NCBI GenBank assembly: GCA_964491015.1
Contig: CAZBEY010000082.1
Span: forward strand, 1 to 7,880
Length of the DNA stretch: 7,880 nt
Source: JADFRD01 sp964491015
GTDB taxonomy: Bacteria; Fidelibacterota; Marinisomatia; Marinisomatales; TCS55
Direction: 5' to 3'
Within the stretch, counting starts at the first letter, position 1, and each line of letters starts with the position of its first letter. Under the pieces are notes generated by a model. It saw only the letters and a list, made by a program, of their open reading frames with translations, did no database searches and was not told the origin of the DNA. This document shows, piece by piece, positions 1 to 5,453 of this stretch. Position numbers and translations under genes: made by a program.

Positions 1-5
1 TATTC

Positions 6-1400
6 ATGGCAGATCAAAAAACATCATTATTATACGGTTTAGACGATAATCCACCTTTTTCAGAAACGATTATTCTGGGATTCCAGCATTATTTGACCAT
101 GTTCGGGTCTACGGTAGCAATACCACTACTGCTGGCTCCGGTATTTGGTATTGAAAACCCCGTAGAAAAAGGATGGCTCATTGCGACCATGTTTTTTGTA
201 AGCGGAATTACAACACTATTACAAACCACCTGGGGAAATCGTCTTCCCATTGTCCAGGGAGGAACATTTTCCTTTTTAGCTCCCACATTTGCGATCTGTG
301 GAATGGCCGCATTAGCGAACTCAGGCTGGGAAGTCCGAATGCAGCATGTTCAGGGCGCCATCATTGCCGGTTCTTTGGTAGAAATATTTGTCGGTGCCAG
401 TGGAATGATTGGTCGGTTGTTAAAATATGTCGGGCCCATTACCATTGCACCCACCATTGCCCTCATTGGTCTGGCTCTATTTAAATTTGGTGCACCGGAA
501 GCAGGCCGTCACTGGCCCATTGGCGGATTAACCATTTTTCTGATTATCCTTTTCAGTCAATATCTCCGACGAAAGAATCGTATTTTTGAACTTTACCCCA
601 TCCTCCTTGCCATTATGTCTGCCTGGATTGTATCGGCTATTTTCACTAGATTAGGTATTTTCCCGGAGGGGCATCCGTCCCATACAAGTTTGGATAATTT
701 GAAAAATGCCCCATGGTTTCGGGTTCCCTATCCATTTCAATGGGGATTTCCCAAATTTGGAGCTGCTGCTTTTGTGGGAATGTTTGCGGGCTATATTGCC
801 TCCATGGTGGAATCCATCGGTGATTATTATGCATGCGCACGCCTTTCCGGAGCACCCACACCAAACAAAAATACCATCAATCGAGGAATCACCTTTGAAG
901 GAATCGGATGTTTTGTTGCCGGGATTTTTGGAACAGGGAATGGAACCACATCCTATAGTGAAAATATCGGAGCGATCGGTTTAACCCGCGTAGGATCACG
1001 ACGAGTGGTCCAGGCAGGTGCAATTATTATGATTCTGTTTGGGACTGTTTCAAAATTTGGTGCACTGTTTACCACCATACCTCAACCTATTGTGGGTGGC
1101 ATGTATTGCGCCATGTTTGGGATGATTGCTGCTGTGGGTTTATCCAATCTTCAATTTGTAGATCTCAATTCTGCCAGGAACTTATTTATCTTGGGATTCG
1201 CCTTTTTTATGGGATTATCCGTTCCGGAATATTTTATTCAGCATCCATTGAATTTTGAACCGGTTTGGTTTTCGAATATTCTAAATACTTTAGGAAGTAC
1301 CGGAATGGCTGTAGGCGCATTTACAGCTCTAATTCTGGATAATACAATTCCAGGGACTGATGAGGAACGGGGCTTGAATGCCTGGAGGAATAGTAAATGA
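6..1400 (+). CDS. Nucleobase (probably uracil) permease, NCS2/NAT (SLC23-like) family
   Basis: This is an inner-membrane, cation-coupled nucleobase importer of 464 aa, the usual NCS2 length, with about 12-14 hydrophobic segments. Family marks seen are Q27-H28 in TM1, QGGTFSF (84-90) in TM3, the TM8 acidic residue E269 in VESIGDYYACARLSGAP, and the NCS2 signature ENIGAIGLTR (319-328), matching [QEP]-N-x-G-x4-T-[RKG]. Glu at the first signature position fits nucleobase carriers such as UraA; ascorbate carriers have Pro there. The TM8-TM10 stretch (GDYYACARLSGAP, GTGNG, VGSRRVVQ) reads more like animal SLC23 proteins than like UraA, as far as I recall those sequences. Uracil as substrate is inferred from the adjoining pyrimidine catabolic genes; xanthine or another base is possible. 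Only 5 nt precede the ATG, so its RBS and promoter lie outside the window. Confidence 0.9.
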   Translation: MADQKTSLLYGLDDNPPFSETIILGFQHYLTMFGSTVAIPLLLAPVFGIENPVEKGWLIATMFFVSGITTLLQTTWGNRLPIVQGGTFSFLAPTFAICGMAALANSGWEVRMQHVQGAIIAGSLVEIFVGASGMIGRLLKYVGPITIAPTIALIGLALFKFGAPEAGRHWPIGGLTIFLIILFSQYLRRKNRIFELYPILLAIMSAWIVSAIFTRLGIFPEGHPSHTSLDNLKNAPWFRVPYPFQWGFPKFGAAAFVGMFAGYIASMVESIGDYYACARLSGAPTPNKNTINRGITFEGIGCFVAGIFGTGNGTTSYSENIGAIGLTRVGSRRVVQAGAIIMILFGTVSKFGALFTTIPQPIVGGMYCAMFGMIAAVGLSNLQFVDLNSARNLFILGFAFFMGLSVPEYFIQHPLNFEPVWFSNILNTLGSTGMAVGAFTALILDNTIPGTDEERGLNAWRNSK

Positions 1401-1416
1401 CTATAACAAATCAATC

Positions 1417-1443
1417 TTTGTGTAACTTCGTATTATTCGTGTC
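1417..1443. repeat. Short 9-nt-periodic intergenic repeat
   Basis: In the 64-nt gap between the permease and hydA, three consecutive 9-mers (TTTGTGTAA, CTTCGTATT, ATTCGTGTC) share an NTTCGTGT-like core. Read on the minus strand this is a GACACGAATAATACGAAG type of sequence. An 11-mer of it (CACGAATAATA, minus strand of 1431-1441) recurs with one mismatch as CACGAAGAATA at 5355-5365. I read it as a degenerate copy of a dispersed intergenic repeat, not a gene. No clear terminator or promoter is seen in this gap. Confidence 0.45.
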
Positions 1444-1456
1444 AAAAATTTAACAT

Positions 1457-1461
1457 GGGAG
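1457..1461 (+). promoter_or_regulatory. Ribosome binding site of hydA
   Basis: GGGAG lies 3 nt before the first ATG (1465) and 6 nt before the second in-frame ATG (1468). The spacing favours 1468 as the true start, giving a protein one residue shorter. Confidence 0.6.
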
Positions 1462-1464
1462 AAA

Positions 1465-2862
1465 ATGATGTCTATACTAATTAAAAATGGTCGCGTGATC
1501 ACAGCCGTGGATGACTATATGGGTGATGTTTTTATTGAAAATGAAAAGATCACTCTCATCGGTCATAATCTGGAAATGGAAGCAGATGAAATCATTGATG
1601 CTTCAGGCAAATATTTATTGCCTGGTGGATTGGACCCACACACCCATCTTGATATGCCTTTTGGTGGAACTGTTACAGCGGATAATTTCGAAACAGGAAC
1701 ACGAGCTGCAGCCCATGGTGGAACAACAACCATTATCGATTTTGCCATCCAAACAATGGGGCATTCTGCTCTGGAAGGATTAGATACATGGCATAAAAAA
1801 GCGGAAGGGAATACCGCCATTGACTACGGTTTCCATATGATCCTGACTGATATGCCCGGGGATCGCTTATCCGAAATGAAGACTTTGGTCGAGGAAGGTG
1901 TTACATCCTACAAGTTATTCATGGCATATCCCGGTGTACTTTATATGGATGATGGCATGATATTCCGCACCATGGAAAAAGCAGGTAAATTGGGTGCAAT
2001 GATCTGTATGCACGCAGAAAACGGGATTGTTATTGATGAAATTGTCCGAGGAGCGATTTCAGAAGGGAAAACGAAACCCAAATGGCATTCCCTGACACGC
2101 CCCACACAGATGGAAGCGGAGGCTGTTCACAGAACGATTGCCATATCTCAAGAAGCTGATGTCCCTGTTTATATTGTCCATCTCACATGTGCAGACGCTT
2201 TGGAAGAAGTCGTTTCTGCCAGGAGCGATGGACTCCCTGTGTATGCGGAAACGTGTCCTCAATACCTTTTCCTGGATTATAGTTATTATGAGAAGGATGG
2301 TTTTGAAGGTGCAAAATACGTCATGTCCCCGCCGCTGCGAGAAAAATGGAACCAGGATGAACTTTGGTATGGATTGCAGACAAATAATTTACAAGCTGTA
2401 TCCACGGATCATTGTTCTTTCCGTTTTAAAGATCAAAAAACGTTGGGGAAAGAAGTATTTACCAAAATACCCAACGGCGCTCCGGGAATTGAAAACAGGA
2501 TGAGCCTCATCTACAATGGCGGAGTTGCAGATGGACGTATATCATTGAACCGGTTTGTCGAAATTACATCTACTTCCGCGGCTAAATTATTTGGCCTTTA
2601 TCCGAAAAAAGGAACCATTGCTATCGGAAGTGATGCAGACATTGTTATATTCGACCCCAATCGCAAAGAAATCATTAGTGTGAAAAATCCCTGCAGCCAC
2701 CACATGAATGTTGATTACAACGCTTACGAAGGGTTTAAAGTCCAGGGATTTACAGAAACTGTCCTATCCCGCGGTAAAGTGATTGTAAAGAATTGTGAAT
2801 ACGTCGGAAAAAAAGGCGATGGACAGTTTTTAAAACGCGGCCTTTATACCGGAATAAAATAA
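1465..2862 (+). CDS. hydA: Dihydropyrimidinase (D-hydantoinase family)
   Basis: A cytoplasmic, di-zinc, cyclic-amidohydrolase-fold enzyme that opens 5,6-dihydrouracil to N-carbamoyl-beta-alanine. At 465 aa it is full length. All metal ligands are visible: H59 and H61 (DPHTHLD), the carboxylated K150 (SYKLFMAY), H183 (MHAENG), H239 (VHLT) and D315 (STDHC). The substrate-binding residues Y155, S288 (MSPPLR) and N337 (IPNGAPG) fall at the numbers I recall for bacterial D-hydantoinases. The terminal beta-sandwich pieces (MSILIKNGRVITA and the ADIVIFDP region, about 390-397) are also present. It lies 64 nt after the permease and 24 nt before the ureidopropionase, which uses its product. A hydantoinase of other specificity is possible from sequence alone, but the neighbouring preTA genes make dihydropyrimidinase the best call. 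The start may be 1468 rather than 1465. Confidence 0.95.
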   Translation: MMSILIKNGRVITAVDDYMGDVFIENEKITLIGHNLEMEADEIIDASGKYLLPGGLDPHTHLDMPFGGTVTADNFETGTRAAAHGGTTTIIDFAIQTMGHSALEGLDTWHKKAEGNTAIDYGFHMILTDMPGDRLSEMKTLVEEGVTSYKLFMAYPGVLYMDDGMIFRTMEKAGKLGAMICMHAENGIVIDEIVRGAISEGKTKPKWHSLTRPTQMEAEAVHRTIAISQEADVPVYIVHLTCADALEEVVSARSDGLPVYAETCPQYLFLDYSYYEKDGFEGAKYVMSPPLREKWNQDELWYGLQTNNLQAVSTDHCSFRFKDQKTLGKEVFTKIPNGAPGIENRMSLIYNGGVADGRISLNRFVEITSTSAAKLFGLYPKKGTIAIGSDADIVIFDPNRKEIISVKNPCSHHMNVDYNAYEGFKVQGFTETVLSRGKVIVKNCEYVGKKGDGQFLKRGLYTGIK

Positions 2863-2873
2863 ACACAAACTTT

Positions 2874-2879
2874 AAGGAG
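2874..2879 (+). promoter_or_regulatory. Ribosome binding site of the ureidopropionase gene
   Basis: A strong AAGGAG lies 7 nt before the ATG at 2887, within the 24-nt gap after hydA. It fixes the start and suggests co-transcription with hydA. Confidence 0.7.
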
Positions 2880-2886
2880 AATAACT

Positions 2887-3753
2887 ATGCCCAGAAATAT
2901 TAAATCAGGTTTAATACAGATGAGTCTTCCCATGACGGAAGGTGAAGGAACCATTGACGAAATCAAAAAAGCCATGGTTGATAAGCATATCCCATTCATT
3001 GAAAATGCGGGAAAACAAGGCGTTCAAATTTTATGCCTTCAGGAAATATTCAATACACCCTATTTCTGCCCTGGCCAGGATAGTGCATGGTATGCTTCTG
3101 CGGAATCTGTTCCGGGTCCTACAGTTGAACAGATGCAAGAATATGCCAAGAAATACAATATGGTAATAATTGTCCCGGTTTATGAGAAGGAACAGGCCGG
3201 TGTTTTATACAATACAGCCGCTGTGATTGATGCTGATGGGACATATTTGGGTAAATACAGAAAAAATCATATTCCACACACATCCGGTTTCTGGGAGAAG
3301 TTTTTCTTCCGTCCCGGGAATTTGGGGTATCCTGTTTTTGAAACAGCTTATGCAAATATTGGGGTGTACATTTGTTACGACAGACACTTTCCTGAAGGTG
3401 CCCGTGCTTTGGGATTGAATGGAGCTGAAATTGTGTACAATCCATCGGCAACCGTCGCCGGTTTATCTCAATATTTATGGAAATTAGAGCAACCCGCCCA
3501 TGCAGTTGCTAATGGATATTTCATGGGTTGCATCAATCGGGTTGGAAAAGAAAAGCCCTGGGATTTGGGACAGTTTTACGGTAGCTCATACTTCGTAGAT
3601 CCCCGGGGAAATATTTTTTCATCGGCTTCTGAAAATAAAGACGAATTGTTAGTGGCGGAATTCGATCTGGATATGATTGATGAAGTAAGATCCACTTGGC
3701 AGTTTTACCGGGACAGAAGGCCGGAATCCTATGATGAACTTGTCTTGCTTTAA
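2887..3753 (+). CDS. Beta-ureidopropionase (N-carbamoyl-beta-alanine amidohydrolase), nitrilase superfamily
   Basis: Cytoplasmic amidohydrolase converting N-carbamoyl-beta-alanine to beta-alanine, CO2 and NH3. The nitrilase Glu-Lys-Cys triad is E53 (LQEIF), K126 (KYRKNHIP) and C163 (YICYDRHFPE), with the accessory Glu E137 (FWEKFF). NGAEIVYNPSATVAGLS (178-194), INRVGKE (216-222) and FYGSSYF (230-236) read like animal UPB1. At 288 aa it has the catalytic domain only, lacking the roughly 90-residue N-terminal extension of UPB1. Many characterised bacterial pyrimidine clusters (for example Pseudomonas PydC) use an unrelated M20-family amidohydrolase at this step. N-carbamoylputrescine amidase (AguB) is the main alternative family member, but the location directly after hydA and before a beta-alanine-type aminotransferase favours ureidopropionase. 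Confidence 0.88.
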   Translation: MPRNIKSGLIQMSLPMTEGEGTIDEIKKAMVDKHIPFIENAGKQGVQILCLQEIFNTPYFCPGQDSAWYASAESVPGPTVEQMQEYAKKYNMVIIVPVYEKEQAGVLYNTAAVIDADGTYLGKYRKNHIPHTSGFWEKFFFRPGNLGYPVFETAYANIGVYICYDRHFPEGARALGLNGAEIVYNPSATVAGLSQYLWKLEQPAHAVANGYFMGCINRVGKEKPWDLGQFYGSSYFVDPRGNIFSSASENKDELLVAEFDLDMIDEVRSTWQFYRDRRPESYDELVLL

Positions 3754-4015
3754 TTGGAGATCTGACTTGAGCATTGATTTAAAATTAACACATTCGTTTT
3801 TGACTAAATGCTACTTTGTCCAGAAGACCAGGTAAATTCATGAAAATGTCCACAAGTGCTATGGGAATTATGATGCATATTGAACCGATAATTCCCCCTT
3901 TGGAAATGGGGACTTTTTCTTTGCTAAATTATGATATTCAAAAAAGTTTGAATTTGTTTTTTTACCATTGCATAGATTACAGTAATCCTACAATTAACAT
4001 TCCCGGAGTCATTAG
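3754..4015. other. 262-nt gap between ureidopropionase and aminotransferase
   Basis: No convincing gene is seen. From left to right it holds: a GGAG (3756-3759) placed 7 nt before a TTG that opens only a 22-codon frame (3767-3835); a minus-strand open stretch (3788-3928) whose middle encodes a hydrophobic segment without a start codon; a hairpin followed by T residues at 3893-3918; and then AT-rich sequence. The last part has a -10-like TATGAT (3930-3935) with no good -35 partner, and a weak TTGAAT (3948-3953). The aminotransferase RBS (GGAG, 4005-4008, 7 nt from the ATG) ends the gap. A promoter here is plausible but not demonstrated. Confidence 0.5.
3893..3918 (+). terminator. Possible intrinsic terminator after the ureidopropionase gene
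   Basis: TCCCC (3893-3897) can pair with GGGGA (3908-3912). After one C/T mismatch, two T-A pairs close a TGGA loop. AC and then five T residues (3914-3918) follow directly, then CTTT. The stem is short and has an internal mismatch, so it may be weak. The orientation fits termination of the permease-hydA-ureidopropionase block. The opposite strand has no T-run after the hairpin. Confidence 0.4.
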
Positions 4016-5311
4016 ATGAATAGCCAAGACATTCGTAATAAACATAAACAATTTCTTTTCCCCGCTGTGGCAAATTTTTACAAGGAGTCAGTTGTTGTTT
4101 CCAGCGGAGAGGGTGCAGAAATCACCGATATGGATGGGAATACCTACCTGGACTTTTTTGGTGGAATTTTAACTGTTTCAGTCGGCCATGCCAACGAAGA
4201 AGTTAATGAAGCCATCATCGCCCAGGTCAATCGCTTGAGCCACGTTTCAACACTTTACCCAGTGGAATCTGTGGTGGACTTAGCTGAACGCCTGGTCAAA
4301 TTAACCCCCGGGAATTTGGAAAAGTGTTTTTTCACTGCCTCCGGAACTGAAGCGGATGAAACAGCCGTTATGATGGCACAATTAACCACCGGAAATACGG
4401 AGTTTATTACATTGCGCCACGCATATTCAGGTCGATCAATGTTAGCCCAGTCTCTAACGGCCCATTCCACCTGGAGAGCGCTCCCAACTCAAGTAGCAGC
4501 CGTTAAACACGCCCTTTCTCCGTATTGTTACCGATGTCCCCTCAAAAGTACCTATCCGGAATGCGGTGTTGGTTGTGCGGAGGATGTGGATGAATTGATC
4601 CAAACTACCACCACTGGCGAAATTGCCGGAATGATGGTTGAACCCATCCAAGGGGTCGGTGGGTTCATCACACCACCGAAAGAGTATTTTAAAATTATCG
4701 CTGAAATTGTCCGAAAATACGGCGGTGTATTCATTTCCGATGAAGTTCAAACCGGATTCGGACGTACAGGAAAAATGTGGGGAATTGAACAATATGGTGT
4801 CGAACCGGATATGATGACCATGGCAAAGGGTATCGCCAATGGTCTTCCCCTTGCGGCGGTCGTTACGACAGATGATATTGCCAATTCCATTGTAAAACAT
4901 ACTATATCCACCTTTGGAGGCAATCCCGTTAGTTGTGCCGCTTCCAATAAAACAATTGAAATAATTGTCAGAGATAATCTGGCGGATAATGCTGAAAAAA
5001 TGGGAGTCATTCTTCGAAACGGTCTGGAAGAAATTCAAATGAATTTTCCGAAAATCGCCGGTGATATTCGCGGAATGGGGCTGATGCAGGCCATTGAATT
5101 TGTTGTGGACGAAACAGCTGGAGATCGAACCCCCAATCCAAAAGTCGTGGATCAATTGATGGAAGAAACCAAAAAACGGGGTTTATTCATAGGAAGAGGC
5201 GGTTTATCAGGAAATGTAGTGCGAATTTCCCCCCATTTAAATACCAATCAAAATGATATAGTAAAAGCACTGGAAATCTTGTCAGATTCATTCGCGGCAT
5301 TAAATAATTAA
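4016..5311 (+). CDS. Class III (PLP) aminotransferase, AGXT2-like; probable beta-alanine transaminase
   Basis: A fold-type I PLP enzyme of 431 aa, full length for the family. Seen are the cofactor phosphate-loop SGTEA (109-113), Y137 in HAYSGRS, E209-P210 (MMVEPIQGVGG), the PLP-pyridine Asp D242 in ISDEVQTGFGR, and Schiff-base K271 in MAKGIANGLPL. STFGGNP (298-304), DIRGMGLM (350-357) and GLFIGRGG (389-396) match human AGXT2 as I recall it; that enzyme uses beta-alanine and beta-aminoisobutyrate. In context the likely reaction is beta-alanine plus pyruvate (or glyoxylate) to malonate semialdehyde plus alanine (or glycine). The amino acceptor cannot be read from the sequence. Residues 171-187 hold four cysteines (C171, C174, C183, C187), suggesting a metal- or disulfide-stabilised insert. 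The start is set by GGAG 7 nt upstream. Another omega-amino acid substrate is possible. Confidence 0.88.
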   Translation: MNSQDIRNKHKQFLFPAVANFYKESVVVSSGEGAEITDMDGNTYLDFFGGILTVSVGHANEEVNEAIIAQVNRLSHVSTLYPVESVVDLAERLVKLTPGNLEKCFFTASGTEADETAVMMAQLTTGNTEFITLRHAYSGRSMLAQSLTAHSTWRALPTQVAAVKHALSPYCYRCPLKSTYPECGVGCAEDVDELIQTTTTGEIAGMMVEPIQGVGGFITPPKEYFKIIAEIVRKYGGVFISDEVQTGFGRTGKMWGIEQYGVEPDMMTMAKGIANGLPLAAVVTTDDIANSIVKHTISTFGGNPVSCAASNKTIEIIVRDNLADNAEKMGVILRNGLEEIQMNFPKIAGDIRGMGLMQAIEFVVDETAGDRTPNPKVVDQLMEETKKRGLFIGRGGLSGNVVRISPHLNTNQNDIVKALEILSDSFAALNN

Positions 5312-5323
5312 AAAGGATATTCT

Positions 5324-5443
5324 AATTATTTTAGCCGCTAAGAACAGACAGTATCACGAAGAATATAAAAATAAATGTTTGTCTATCATCTTCGCAATCA
5401 AAAAATATTGGCGTTCCTTCGCTCTTTTCGGGGCTAAAAAATT
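5324..5443. repeat. Imperfect inverted-repeat element (MITE-like or dispersed intergenic repeat)
   Basis: The left arm AATTATTTTAGCC (5324-5336) is complementary to GGCTAAAAAATT (5432-5443), with a single bulged base; the core TTTTAGCC/GGCTAAAA is exact. The inside carries AAGAACA and CACGAAGAATA words on the left. On the right TTCG recurs at a 9-nt interval (5418-5421 and 5427-5430), and there is also a TCTTCG (5389-5394), partly mirroring the left side. CACGAAGAATA (5355-5365) matches the minus strand of 1431-1441 at 10 of 11 bases. It has no coding capacity. It fits an old non-autonomous or palindromic intergenic repeat; a structured leader RNA for preT is the alternative. Confidence 0.5.
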
Positions 5444-5445
5444 AA

Positions 5446-5450
5446 AAAGG
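5446..5450 (+). promoter_or_regulatory. Ribosome binding site of preT
   Basis: AAAGG ends 3 nt before the first ATG (5454) and 9 nt before the in-frame ATG at 5460. Neither spacing is ideal; 5460 is slightly more plausible by distance and would shorten PreT by two residues. Confidence 0.45.
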
Positions 5451-5453
5451 TAA

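Larger units (their letters stand above)
5306..5450. repeat. 11-bp direct repeats AATTAAAAAGG bounding the aminotransferase-preT gap
   Basis: AATTAAAAAGG occurs at 5306-5316, overlapping the aminotransferase stop codon, and again at 5440-5450, where it provides the preT ribosome binding site. The two copies are 134 bp apart and enclose the inverted-repeat element. They look like a target-site duplication around an insertion, but the A-rich sequence makes chance similarity possible. Confidence 0.4.

Noticed and set aside
6..1400. Ascorbate transporter assignment from SLC23-like sequence
   Set aside because: The signature position is Glu, not Pro, and the genes alongside are for pyrimidine breakdown.
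3816..4019. 67-codon TTG-start frame in the gap before the aminotransferase
   Set aside because: No RBS at the TTG, no recognisable domain, low-complexity Met/Ile-rich content, and it runs into the aminotransferase start through the terminator-like hairpin; most likely a chance frame.
4454..5155. 233-codon minus-strand frame opposite the aminotransferase
   Set aside because: Antisense shadow of a well-supported class III aminotransferase; the composition (Phe, His, Asn, Gly-rich) and lack of any motif show it is not a gene.
5379..5410. Sigma-70-like promoter for preT (TTGTCT with an AATATT -10)
   Set aside because: Both boxes are poor matches, the spacer is 19 nt, and the sequence lies inside the inverted-repeat element; not enough to annotate.
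5324..5443. Integron attC site or CRISPR repeat
   Set aside because: No integrase, no attC R-box sequences, no cassette-like array and no regular repeat-spacer pattern.
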